From: Bacillota bacterium
Lineage (GTDB): Bacteria > Bacillota > Clostridia > Tissierellales > Peptoniphilaceae
Assembly (NCBI GenBank): GCA_028724185.1
Contig: JAQYDN010000002.1
Coordinates: 114,190-178,189, forward strand
Direction of reading: 5' to 3'
DNA: 64,000 nucleotides
Under the pieces are notes generated by a model that saw only the letters and a program-made list of their open reading frames with translations, was not told the origin of the DNA and made no database searches. Made by a program: the position numbers and the translations under genes. Positions within the stretch are counted from its first letter, which is position 1, and every line of letters begins with the position of its first letter. Below, piece after piece: positions 36,121 through 44,860 of the stretch.

Positions 36121-38226
36121 TCAATCCTCCCCAAAGAGCTCTTTTACTTTTTGATTCACGGCTTCTTCCAATTCCAAGAATTCCCGGGCCAATTCTTCGG
36201 AGGGGCGGGGCGCTTCGTATCGATAGAAATACCGGGTAAAGGGAATTTCCGCCCCCGTCTTGATCTTGGGGTTTTTCAATGTAAGATCTTCTTCAAAAAA
36301 GGCGGCGGCATCGGGAATATGGGGGAGGACTTCCCTTTCCATATAGTCGTCGATATCTTCCCGTACATTGACGATTTCCGTGTCCTTGGTGTCTTTATCG
36401 TAGAGGATGTGGCCTTTTTTATCTCTTTCGATCCGGGCTTCTTTATCCATCAAGGAAAGGCCGTCTATGATTTTGGTAAAGATCGTCTTGGGTAAATCGA
36501 TATGCGATAGAATATCCGCCAAAACGGGTTCAAATTCATCTTTTGACAAATATTTTTGATCCGATATATGACGATTGAGAAGGAGGAAGATTTCTTCATA
36601 ATCCCTTCGGTTTTTCTCATATTTGGCGAGATTGGTTTTTTCCGTCTTTTTAAGTTTTTCGCCCAGTTCTTCTTTTTCCAAGAGTTCCCGATGTTTCGCC
36701 TCGTCGTAGAAGGTATTGAGGGCATTGGACATCTCCAGGTTTTCGATTCTCTCTTTATTGATCGCGTAGGATCTCTGGAGGGGCTGCATCACCGTGTATT
36801 CCCTGTAGATGAAGGTTTCGTTATCGTGGATTTGGGATAAATCGTTTTCTTCAAAGTCGGCATAAAGTGCCGTGATCTTTTGTCGATCTTCTCTCGTAAA
36901 TTCTCTTCTTTTATTGCCCAGGGATTTCCGGAGGCTGTGGTAAATGTCCCTGGCGTCGATAAGCTGAATTCTGCCTTTTCGCTCTTCTCGTTTGTTTTTA
37001 GATAGGATCCAAACATAGGTCGCGATGCCCGTGTTGTAAAACATATCCGTCGGCATGGCGATGATGGCCTCTATCAGATCTTCTTCCAAGAGCCATCGCC
37101 TGATTTGGCTTTCCCCGGAGGAGACGCCGCCGTTAAAGAGGGGGGATCCGTTGGTGATAATGGCCGCTCGTCCCGTAACTTCATCGAGTTTATCGACGGC
37201 CGATTGCATAAAGAGAAGTTGGGAATCGCCGCCGGAGGGGAGGCCCGCTTTCCATCTGGACGTTTCTTTATCGTGTTCTTTTATGACGGCTTCTTCTTGA
37301 CCGGATTTGGCATTGGCCCCTTTCCACGGGGTGCCGAAGGGTGGATTTTCCAGCAAAAACCGCATCTTGGTATCTTTAAAGCAATCTTCTTTTAGGGTAT
37401 CCGCATGGCGGAAGTTTTCGGCATTTTGGTCTTTAATGAGCATTTCGGCGAGGCCGACGGCATAAGATTGGCCCATAAGCTCTTGCCCGAAGAGCCGAAT
37501 ATCCGCCGTGGGGTTTAGGTTTTTTAAGTGGCTATAGGCGGTGGAGAGCATGCCGCCGGTTCCGCAGGCTTGATCGAGAATGGTAATGACTTTCCCCTCG
37601 TCGAACACATCGTCGCAGCCTTCCGCCGTCAGGACGGAAACCATCATTTTAATAATATCGCGGCCGGTGTAAAACTGACCGGCGTCCACATTTTGATAAA
37701 ATCTGCCGATTAGGTTTTCAAAGATATAGCCCATCTTAATGGAATCGAAGGACGCTTCGGACAAATCGAGTTCCGAGAAGGCCTTCACCACATTAAATAG
37801 GCAATTTTCTTTGGCCATTTTTTCGATATGGCTATCGATATTCAATTGGTTCAGGATTTCCCGAACATTGGGCGAAAATCCGTCCACGTAGGCTTTGAAG
37901 TTTGCAGCCATATGATCGGGATCGTTGCAGAGTTCTTTTAAATTGTATCTGGACGTATTGTAAAATTGTTTGCCGGAAATCCGATACATCGCCCTCGCCG
38001 GATAGGATTTGTTTTTCTCGTAGGTTTCGATGACTTTGTCTTTGCTCGGTTCGAGGACGCATTCAAATCTTCGGATAATGGTCATGGGAATGATCACATC
38101 GCCGTATTTGTCGGGCATGTAGGCCGCCCGCAGCATATTGGCAATGCTCCAAATAAAGTTGGCTTCTGCGGTGATATCCACCGGCATATCGTCTACAACG
38201 CTTGTAGAGAGTAAATTCTCGTTCAT
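36121..38226 (-). CDS. hsdM: Type I restriction enzyme, DNA methyltransferase subunit (HsdM)
   Basis: This encodes 701 residues. The SAM-binding motif DQACGTGG is at residues 218-225 and the catalytic NPPF of N6-adenine methylases is at 294-297. The helical N-terminal HsdM domain (IWSIANMLRAAYMPDKYGDV) precedes them. The C-terminal 250 residues are long and highly charged, as in the larger HsdM variants. The ribosome binding site is GAGGAGCATAAAA. It leads the hsdM-hsdS-hsdR operon. Confidence 0.95.
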   Translation of the reverse strand: MNENLLSTSVVDDMPVDITAEANFIWSIANMLRAAYMPDKYGDVIIPMTIIRRFECVLEPSKDKVIETYEKNKSYPARAMYRISGKQFYNTSRYNLKELCNDPDHMAANFKAYVDGFSPNVREILNQLNIDSHIEKMAKENCLFNVVKAFSELDLSEASFDSIKMGYIFENLIGRFYQNVDAGQFYTGRDIIKMMVSVLTAEGCDDVFDEGKVITILDQACGTGGMLSTAYSHLKNLNPTADIRLFGQELMGQSYAVGLAEMLIKDQNAENFRHADTLKEDCFKDTKMRFLLENPPFGTPWKGANAKSGQEEAVIKEHDKETSRWKAGLPSGGDSQLLFMQSAVDKLDEVTGRAAIITNGSPLFNGGVSSGESQIRRWLLEEDLIEAIIAMPTDMFYNTGIATYVWILSKNKREERKGRIQLIDARDIYHSLRKSLGNKRREFTREDRQKITALYADFEENDLSQIHDNETFIYREYTVMQPLQRSYAINKERIENLEMSNALNTFYDEAKHRELLEKEELGEKLKKTEKTNLAKYEKNRRDYEEIFLLLNRHISDQKYLSKDEFEPVLADILSHIDLPKTIFTKIIDGLSLMDKEARIERDKKGHILYDKDTKDTEIVNVREDIDDYMEREVLPHIPDAAAFFEEDLTLKNPKIKTGAEIPFTRYFYRYEAPRPSEELAREFLELEEAVNQKVKELFGED

Positions 38227-38251
38227 TTTTATGCTCCTCGTAGTTTCATCT

Positions 38252-38523
38252 TCATCTTCTTAGGACAAAATTTATCCAAGTCATGTCTAATTCAATCTTC
38301 ACCGTACCCGAAGGAATTATTTTTATGTGTTTCATCACGGGTCCTAGATGCGATACATACATTGTATCATTTTTAAGCGCCTCATCGCCCGATGTATATA
38401 CGGATTTAATCTTTATAGGGAAACATGTCATCGTCAATTATCTCCCATATCTAGATCCATTTTTTCGACATCCACACTATACCAGCTGTCGCCATCGAAT
38501 GAAAAAGTAACCTTCGTTTTGAT
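38252..38523 (-). pseudogene. Possible broken small gene upstream of hsdM
   Basis: Two minus-strand frames meet here. The first, 38523-38434, reads IKTKVTFSFDGDSWYSVDVE then KMDLDMGDN and stops at TGA. The second starts at a TTG overlapping that TGA (38437), or at ATG 38431, and reads MTCFPIKIKSVYTSGDEALK followed by NDTMYVSHLGP and more to 38252. Both pieces look protein-like, and a single-base change would join them into one protein of about 90 residues. There is no clear ribosome binding site for either. It may be a frameshifted small gene; I do not recognise it. Confidence 0.4.
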
Positions 38524-38721
38524 TTACATCATCTCTATGATTTATTTTCTATCCAAAGATTTTAAATCTACTATTTAGATTCTTCTAAACTTCCAAATTC
38601 GTGAATTGCTCTTGATCTCTAATGACCCTTGCACGGTTGACAGACCACAAGCGCATAGTATCTGCCAATTTTCATCGCTAAAGCTCTACACGGGACCCTG
38701 CGTAACCGAGGTTTTTCATAC
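38524..38721. other. Spacer without recognised features between hsd and the Dlt-like operon
   Basis: Mixed composition, no convincing open frame or hairpin apart from the terminator at its right end. Part of it may hold the hsd promoter. Confidence 0.4.
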
Positions 38722-38754
38722 AAAAAAGACTCGAGAAGCATCTCTCGAGTCTTT
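38722..38754 (-). terminator. Terminator of the Dlt-like operon
   Basis: On the minus strand AAAGACTCGAGA-GATGCT-TCTCGAGTCTTTTTT; a 12-base perfect stem followed by T residues. Confidence 0.9.
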
Positions 38755-38801
38755 AAACTTTACTTTTATCGTCAACAGCCCGGTGCCGCGTCGAACCTCC
38801 T

Positions 38802-40553
38802 CTAGTCGCGGAAGGCGTCCAAGTCCCTATCCTCCGTTATGTTGATCCGCCTGAGTCTTTTTAGTGATTCGGGCAGGTTTTTCGTTATGGTATTGATCCC
38901 CTCCTCCGAGGTGACCGTCGCCTTAAACCCTTCTTCGGCGAGGAGGACTTCGGTCAGATCGTCGTGTTCTCCGTCCGGATAGGCGAACACATAGGGTGCG
39001 TAATCCGCAAGCTGTTTAAACGCGTCGCGTTCTTTTTGAGCGTCCTTGCGGAACGCTTGAATATAGTCCGCTTCATCTTCATTTTTTAATTTTTTAGCGG
39101 AGGGCCTGAAGCTTACGCCCGGCAATTCGAAGGATTGGTGCATAAAGTACGTATGCGAACCGTACTCGAAGACGTCGCCCGCCTTCTTCGCCTCCTCGCC
39201 GTTAAAGTGCGCATAGATCGCCTCGCCGTTGACCGGGTACTTGTCCAAACCGACGAGCCTTCCGATCGGAAAGATCGTCGCCACCTGGTTGTATTTTTTT
39301 AAAAGAGGGTAGGCGAGGTTTAAATTCGAACGGTAACCGTCGTCGAAGGTGATCAGTGCGATTTTTTCGGGCAATTCACCTTTGCCGTCGACGTAATTTA
39401 TAAGGTCCTTAAAGTGGACCGTCTGGATGTGTTCCCGCTCCAGATACTGCAGAAATTTTTCGAATCGCTCCGGCGTCACGACATACTCGCCGTCCGCGCG
39501 ATCGCCCAGATGGTGGAAGGTAAAGATATAGAAGCGCTTGTCGTACAGCTTCTTTTCCCCTTCGACGGGCTCGGAGACTTTGTCGACGTATCGGCCGTAA
39601 TCGCCTTTGTTCGCGAAGATTTTGTCCAACATCAAATCGCCGAGGGCATTTCGAAAGTGTGACGGATCGTAGAAAAATCGGGGATCGTGTTCGAAATGTG
39701 TCCCCGTGAAATCCCAAAAGTCCGTAACTTCGGAGAGCTTTTTATAATATTCCCGGACTTCTTTTTTGTCGTATCGCGCGTTTTGCTCCTCGTACATCGG
39801 CGTTAAGAGAAACGTAATCTCGATATTGTTTTCGTCACATATCGCCTTGATTTTTTTAACCGACGCGATCGCATCGTCGATATGGTTGAGCGGAATCTTC
39901 TCCCCGGGTATGTCGAAGCCCGCGTTCTTCTTATATTCGTCGACGCTTCCGATAAACTCCGAATCTCGCGTGGTCTTGTCGTAGGATCCGTTTTCGTGAA
40001 ACACGTCGAAGTTTTGCTGTACATACGAATTTTCGGAATAGCTCCTTATCTTATCGATGCCGTATCTCGGCGTAGCGAATAAATATTTCGCATAAAAAGA
40101 AATCTTATTTTCGCCACTCACGTCGGGATGCAGAAGATAGTTTAAGTCTCTTCTATTCTCGTGATATTTACTCGCCGACGGGATCGCAAGAGGCATGATA
40201 AACGAGCGGACCTCGTAGTGGTCGACCAAGTATTCCACCGTCTTGACGGTGTCGTACAGGTCGGCCCCGTAGTAGAACACGTTGTAATAATCCCGGCCGG
40301 TGTACTCCTTCAACTTATCCAGAGGAATGGAACTCGCACCGGACGCTCCAATGATAAAATCTTTGTACGGCTTGCCCTTTAAATACGTTATCTTCGCCGT
40401 CCGCGGATTTTGCGTAAAGTCGTAAGCATACCATTTAAACAACCGGTCGCCGAACACATTGAACGAGTCGGTCGCGATATTAAAAGCCATGATGCAGACA
40501 GCTATGATCGTGACGATGGTCATAAACAGTTTATTGAATTTTTTAGATTCCAT
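38802..40553 (-). CDS. Fusion: SGNH/DltD-like acyltransferase plus IcaB/PgaB-like polysaccharide deacetylase
   Basis: This encodes 583 residues. Residues 8-30 form a membrane anchor. Residues 60-325 are an SGNH/DltD- or AlgX-like domain: the nucleophile block IIGASGASSIPL (67-78; likely Ser71 or Ser74) and the Asp-His block YDPSHFRNALGDLML (D296, H299). Residues 340-583 are a NodB domain: FHHLGD at the start, TFDDGY (402-407, metal Asp), SHTYFMH (His467 and His472) and FAYPDGEHDD (523-532). FHHL, HTYxxH and FAYPxG resemble IcaB/PgaB, which deacetylate poly-N-acetylglucosamine. SGNH-NodB fusions are unusual. It is the last gene of the operon, 7 bases after the MBOAT stop. I infer an extracellular role on a hexosamine-containing polymer. 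Confidence 0.85.
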   Translation of the reverse strand: MESKKFNKLFMTIVTIIAVCIMAFNIATDSFNVFGDRLFKWYAYDFTQNPRTAKITYLKGKPYKDFIIGASGASSIPLDKLKEYTGRDYYNVFYYGADLYDTVKTVEYLVDHYEVRSFIMPLAIPSASKYHENRRDLNYLLHPDVSGENKISFYAKYLFATPRYGIDKIRSYSENSYVQQNFDVFHENGSYDKTTRDSEFIGSVDEYKKNAGFDIPGEKIPLNHIDDAIASVKKIKAICDENNIEITFLLTPMYEEQNARYDKKEVREYYKKLSEVTDFWDFTGTHFEHDPRFFYDPSHFRNALGDLMLDKIFANKGDYGRYVDKVSEPVEGEKKLYDKRFYIFTFHHLGDRADGEYVVTPERFEKFLQYLEREHIQTVHFKDLINYVDGKGELPEKIALITFDDGYRSNLNLAYPLLKKYNQVATIFPIGRLVGLDKYPVNGEAIYAHFNGEEAKKAGDVFEYGSHTYFMHQSFELPGVSFRPSAKKLKNEDEADYIQAFRKDAQKERDAFKQLADYAPYVFAYPDGEHDDLTEVLLAEEGFKATVTSEEGINTITKNLPESLKRLRRINITEDRDLDAFRD

Positions 40554-40560
40554 AGGTCAC

Positions 40561-41991
40561 CTAGTAATTCCTATAAATAAAGTCGACCGCCGTATATCCC
40601 TTGTCAAAGACGCCGAAGTAGAGCACGACCATCACGCTCGCCAGGATAAAGACGCTCTGCCACGGCGTCGATCGGCTCAGCACATTTTCGGTAATGTCGA
40701 CGTCTTTTTCCTGGAGTGCGGAAATGAACATGACGACGATGACGGCCAACAGAATGATGATTAAATCTTTTCCGGTAAGGCCGAAGTCGACATAGCGAAA
40801 GGTCCAATCGGTCAATGTCTTTTTCAAAAGCTCGAGCGCCTGGTGCAAGTCGGCCGATCGGGTAAAGTATCTACCTATAAAGACCAAAAACGCCGTCCTT
40901 ACGACCTGAAATGCGTGGTACCACCGACTATCTTTCGCGATGCCGAGATTCTTTTTCCACTTGTTGAACCGTCGTTCAAAGATTAGCGCGAGAGAAATCA
41001 GCGTCCCGTTATAGAAACCGAACGCGATGAAATTAAGACCCGCTCCGTGCCAAATGCCGATGATCAGGTACACGACGTAGGTCGAAATCGTAAGCGTCAA
41101 AAACTTCCCGGCGCGCCTGCCCATCACTTTTCTCGATTTTTTATTGATAAACGCAAAGAATTTGGTAAAAGACAGCGGGTAAAATACGTAATCTCTCATC
41201 CAAGATCCGAGCGTAATATGCCATCTCCTCCAAAAATCGCCGATCGACGTCGAGAGAAACGGCCGCTTAAAGTTTTCCGCGAGCCTGACGCCGAACAGAT
41301 ACGCCACACCCCTCGCAATGTCGATGCCGCCGGAGAAGTCGCAGTAAATCTGTATGGAGTAAAATATAATGGCCACAAAAATAAAAAGACCGCCGTAATC
41401 AGCCGGATTCGAAAAGACGCTCCCGACCAAAACCGCCGCCCTGTCGGCTATCACCAGTTTTTTAAAATATCCGTATAGTATTAAAAGCAGTCCGTGGCTA
41501 AAGTCGAAGCTCGTGGCCTCGTCGCTGTAGAGCATGGGCGAAATCTCGTCGTATCGCGAGATGGGCCCCTGGACGATTTGGGGGAAAAACGAGACAAAAA
41601 GCGCATATTTAAAAATATTCTTTTGAGGCTCGTACTTTCTCCTGTAGAGATCGATGACATACGACGTGGACTGAAAGATGTAAAACGATATGCCCAAGGG
41701 AATGATGAGGCTGTATTTCGTAAAGTCCGTAAACTTGACGATCGACAACATCCCGAAGTTGATCAGCAGGACGACAAACGTCAACATTTTCGACTTATTG
41801 CGATACACCAAATTCCCGCCCACATACGTCGTTACGATCGTAACGGCGAGATATGTGAGCGCCCTGACGTCGTAGAGTCCGTAGTAGACGAGCGACGCCA
41901 CTAAGAGAAATTGCCATTTGTACCTCGTCATCCGATAGATCAAGGCACAAATGGAAATAAACATCAGAAACGTTACGTCAGTAAAGGCCAT
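40561..41991 (-). CDS. MBOAT-family acyltransferase (DltB/AlgI-like)
   Basis: This encodes 476 residues with about eleven membrane segments. The invariant MBOAT histidine is in IIGIWHGAGLNFIAFG around residue 315, and the second conserved region is FWRRWHITLGSWMRDYVFYP about residue 240. The early VQGPISRYDEI resembles the DltB/AlgI pattern. It should pass an activated acyl or aminoacyl group from the carrier protein across the membrane to the SGNH domain. Its ATG overlaps the last base of the carrier gene's stop (TAATG), so the two are translationally coupled. Confidence 0.92.
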   Translation of the reverse strand: MAFTDVTFLMFISICALIYRMTRYKWQFLLVASLVYYGLYDVRALTYLAVTIVTTYVGGNLVYRNKSKMLTFVVLLINFGMLSIVKFTDFTKYSLIIPLGISFYIFQSTSYVIDLYRRKYEPQKNIFKYALFVSFFPQIVQGPISRYDEISPMLYSDEATSFDFSHGLLLILYGYFKKLVIADRAAVLVGSVFSNPADYGGLFIFVAIIFYSIQIYCDFSGGIDIARGVAYLFGVRLAENFKRPFLSTSIGDFWRRWHITLGSWMRDYVFYPLSFTKFFAFINKKSRKVMGRRAGKFLTLTISTYVVYLIIGIWHGAGLNFIAFGFYNGTLISLALIFERRFNKWKKNLGIAKDSRWYHAFQVVRTAFLVFIGRYFTRSADLHQALELLKKTLTDWTFRYVDFGLTGKDLIIILLAVIVVMFISALQEKDVDITENVLSRSTPWQSVFILASVMVVLYFGVFDKGYTAVDFIYRNY

Positions 41992-42209
41992 TAACGTTCA
42001 CTTAAAAACTCTTCGATGGCATTAACATCCTGAAAATTTTCGGGCAAGAGCTCCGCCACTTCGATCTTGACGTCGAAGGCCTCTTGAAGTTCGAGCACGA
42101 GACTGACCATGTCGAAGGAATCCAAAATTCCCTCTTCGATGAGATCCGTGTCGTCCTCTACTTCTTCGCCCGTTACCGATTCGATGATTTCTTTGATTTT
42201 TTCCTTCAT
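41991..42209 (-). CDS. DltC-like acyl/peptidyl carrier protein
   Basis: This is a 72-residue acidic four-helix carrier. The phosphopantetheine attachment Ser is Ser31 in EEGILDSFDMVSLVLEL. The D-S-F rather than D-S-L form occurs in DltC-like aminoacyl carriers. It would hold the thioester made by the adenylating enzyme upstream and present it to the MBOAT. The ATG at 42209 sits after GAGGAGGAAATT; the earlier ATG at 42227 has no ribosome binding site. Confidence 0.92.
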   Translation of the reverse strand: MKEKIKEIIESVTGEEVEDDTDLIEEGILDSFDMVSLVLELQEAFDVKIEVAELLPENFQDVNAIEEFLSER

Positions 42210-42262
42210 AATTTCCTCCTCATTCATAGAATAAGCATATAATCAATCGTTCTCAAATTCAA

Positions 42263-42973
42263 CTACCTTGTCAGCACGATCGACTTCATTCCGTCTTTTT
42301 TGAATCCGCAATCGAGGTATAGGTTCTCGACGAAGTAGCCTTCATTTGCCCATACCGTCTGTCGCTTCTTGAACTTCTCGTTCGAAAGATAGTGCATGAG
42401 CATTTCCCGGGCGACGCCTTCGCCCCTGTATGCGTCCTTGACGTAAAGATGTTCGATCGTCTGTTCAAATCTTCCGACGGAAAACTGCAAAAATCCCTTG
42501 CCTTGAATCCCGATAATCCTCTTGTTTTCGATGTCCGAATGGATTCGCGCATCGGAATGTATATTGCCCGAGATCTCATCGAAACTGTCGATGCCGTCTT
42601 TTATAAAATCAAAGTCGTCGATCGATCGGACCCGCTTTGAGAAATAGTCGGGCGCCTCCTTCAATCGAAATCTCACGCGCGTAAGATAGCGTTTAAATCC
42701 TACCTTTTCTAAAGGCACGATGTCGATGTCTCTGCCCACAATTTCCGTCACGAGCTTGTCGTCGACCTCCAGCGGATTTTGCGCCTTTAAATAAAAATAC
42801 GTGTCGAAATAATCTCTGTTTTTGATAAAAATATAAAAATCTCCGTTGTCGACGTAGCGCAGCTCCTCGAAGTGCTCGAGATACAGGTCCCGATTGAAGT
42901 AATCGTTGTTGTAAGAATCGCTGTATTGCGAAAGTTTCGAAAACAACTCCTCTTTATTCTTAAAGTTCTCCAT
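42263..42973 (-). CDS. GNAT-family acyltransferase within the Dlt-like operon
   Basis: This encodes 236 residues. The C-terminal 90 residues carry the GNAT core: IEHLYVKDAYRGEGVAREML gives strand 4 and the acetyl-CoA pyrophosphate loop (RGxGxA), followed by NLYLDCGFKKDGM. The N-terminal half has no recognised motif and may be a degenerate second GNAT lobe. It overlaps the adenylation gene by 14 bases and precedes the carrier gene by 53, so it belongs to the same pathway. A reasonable inference is N-acylation of an amino acid on the carrier, or of the final product; no canonical dlt operon has such a gene. Confidence 0.82.
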   Translation of the reverse strand: MENFKNKEELFSKLSQYSDSYNNDYFNRDLYLEHFEELRYVDNGDFYIFIKNRDYFDTYFYLKAQNPLEVDDKLVTEIVGRDIDIVPLEKVGFKRYLTRVRFRLKEAPDYFSKRVRSIDDFDFIKDGIDSFDEISGNIHSDARIHSDIENKRIIGIQGKGFLQFSVGRFEQTIEHLYVKDAYRGEGVAREMLMHYLSNEKFKKRQTVWANEGYFVENLYLDCGFKKDGMKSIVLTR

Positions 42974-44435
42974 CGACGTAACGCTCCCTCAATTTTTTTC
43001 GATCGATCTTCGTATTTTGCGTCCGGGGAAGCGACTCGAGCCTTATAAATCTGGACGGAATCATATAAGTCGGAATGATCTTCCTGAGCGCCTTTTTAAA
43101 TTCGCCCTTCGAAAACTCCCTCCCCGAATAAATCGCCACGATGATCTCGCTCGCGTCGTCGTACAGACAGACGACGTCTTCGATATCGAGGCTCGCCATC
43201 GCCATCTCCACTTCGCCGAGTTCAATCCTGTAGCCGTGCAACTTGATCTGATGGTCCTTGCGCGCCAAAAATTCGATTTCCCCGTACGCGTTTCTCCGGA
43301 CCCTATCGCCCGTCCGGTAGACGGTCTCGGGATAGGCCGTATTGAGCGGATTCTGAACGAACGCGGCCTTCGTCTTGTCGCAGTCGTTATAATAGCCGTA
43401 GCTCACCGCTCCTCCTCGGATGACGAGCTCGCCTTCGTCTGCAACCTCATCGCCGTCTAAAATCAAAAGTTCCATATTGTCGCAGGCTCTTCCGATCGGG
43501 ATAATGTCCGCGTCGTCAAAATCTCGATCCACCTCGTAATAACAGGCATCCACCGTCGCCTCCGTCGGTCCGTACAGATTAAAATACCTCGCGTCGACAA
43601 ATTTCCGCCAATAGTTCAACTTGGACGCGGGAAGTGCCTCGCCGGCAAAGGCCACGATCTTTAAGTGTTCGGGATAGACCTCCTCGAAGACCTTCGAATT
43701 CGCCATAATATTGACGGCGGAAACGGACCACAGAATCGTATTGATCGCGTGATCATTTAAAAATTCGACGGCCTTGACCGGAAACATAAACAGCGTCTTG
43801 TCCATAATGTAAATCGTCGCCCCGCCCAGCATCAACGCAATCTCTTTTACCGACGCGTCGAAGAAAAACGGCGTCTGATTCGCAATTCTCTGGTCCTCGA
43901 TCGAAAGCGTGGCGAGGATCCAGTCCATAAAATCCAGGACCATTCTGTGCGAGATCACCACGCCCTTCGGCTTTCCGGTCGACCCGCTCGTAAACAGGAC
44001 ATAACACGGATCGACGTCGATCACGCCTTGGTTCGACGGCGCGTTTTCCGAGTCTTCCTCTTTGAGCATCGATTCGTCGTGAAAGTCAATGTCGATCATA
44101 TCGCCAAATATATTTCTGTCGTGAAAAACTCCCACCTCGGCCTCTACCTGCTTCGCGATTTCCGCGATCCTCGAAGCCGGCTCCTCGTGATTGACCGGCA
44201 CATAAAAATTTCCCGAGTACAGGACGCCCATAAAGCAAATGACGGTTTCGACCTTTCGATTCACCTCGACCAGTACCGGCGTATTGGTCTTTTTATATCG
44301 ATTATGTATTTTTGCGGCGAGAGACAGTGCTTCGTCCCTTAATTCCTTAAACGTCACGCTCCGGTCCGCGTCGACTAACGCCAATTTTTCCGGAACCGTC
44401 TCCGCCAAATCGTCCAATTTAGAAGTCAGTAACAT
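42960..44435 (-). CDS. Adenylating enzyme (DltA-like, amino-acid/carboxylate ligase)
   Basis: This 491-residue protein of the ANL superfamily has core motif LFTSGSTGKPKGVV at residues 147-160, YGPTEATVD near 288, VYRTGDRVRR near 375 and the C-terminal catalytic Lys in QNTKIDRKKLRERY. Size and motif spacing match DltA and stand-alone NRPS adenylation domains. It should activate a carboxylate as the AMP ester and load it onto the carrier protein. The specificity pocket cannot be read by eye, so D-alanine is possible but not established. The ATG at 44435 follows GAGGTGGATT. Confidence 0.88.
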   Translation of the reverse strand: MLLTSKLDDLAETVPEKLALVDADRSVTFKELRDEALSLAAKIHNRYKKTNTPVLVEVNRKVETVICFMGVLYSGNFYVPVNHEEPASRIAEIAKQVEAEVGVFHDRNIFGDMIDIDFHDESMLKEEDSENAPSNQGVIDVDPCYVLFTSGSTGKPKGVVISHRMVLDFMDWILATLSIEDQRIANQTPFFFDASVKEIALMLGGATIYIMDKTLFMFPVKAVEFLNDHAINTILWSVSAVNIMANSKVFEEVYPEHLKIVAFAGEALPASKLNYWRKFVDARYFNLYGPTEATVDACYYEVDRDFDDADIIPIGRACDNMELLILDGDEVADEGELVIRGGAVSYGYYNDCDKTKAAFVQNPLNTAYPETVYRTGDRVRRNAYGEIEFLARKDHQIKLHGYRIELGEVEMAMASLDIEDVVCLYDDASEIIVAIYSGREFSKGEFKKALRKIIPTYMIPSRFIRLESLPRTQNTKIDRKKLRERYVDGEL

Positions 44436-44451
44436 AATCCACCTCATGTAA

Positions 44452-44485
44452 ATTTTACCACAACTGTGCTGGAGATTTGATCAAA
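44452..44485 (-). promoter_or_regulatory. Promoter region of the Dlt-like operon
   Basis: On the minus strand an extended -10, TG-G-TAAAAT (-10 at 44457-44452), lies so close to the adenylation gene that the leader is only about 10 bases. A perfect palindrome TTTGATCAAA (44476-44485) falls near the -35 region, a possible operator. Confidence 0.5.
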
Positions 44486-44766
44486 AACACATGACAAAAC
44501 GGTCAAGCGGCGAGACGAAAAACCGCGCGTCGCGTTCTGTCAAACGCCCTCGGCCGAATCCCCGGCGAGAACATCAACGGATCCCTATTTTCACGGGACC
44601 CTAACCGCCGATCGAGAACCGAGCAGCTATTGTCGCACCGCCCGATGGACCTTTCCCCTACATGGAAGTGCGCGCCGGCGGAAATCACACGCGGTCGTTC
44701 ACGCAAATCGGAATACATCCTCCCCGCCGGCCTCTATCACAAGTGATCATCCGACGATCACCTCAT
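44486..44766. other. GC-rich spacer upstream of the Dlt-like operon
   Basis: No open frame with gene-like composition on either strand and no RNA structure that I recognise. A TTGACC-like -35 occurs near 44505 on the minus strand. Confidence 0.4.
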
Positions 44767-44808
44767 AAAAAATATCCATTGAGAACTTACTCCCTATGGA
44801 TATTTTTT
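44767..44808 (-). terminator. Terminator after the second stalk-domain gene
   Basis: AAAAAATATCCAT...ATGGATATTTTTT, 13-base stem and a loop of about 16 bases. It separates the stalk gene from the Dlt-like operon. Confidence 0.88.
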
Positions 44809-44860
44809 GCAAATCTCGCTTTTATGAAACTGTCTTTTTCCCCGCATCACGCGAGTATCT

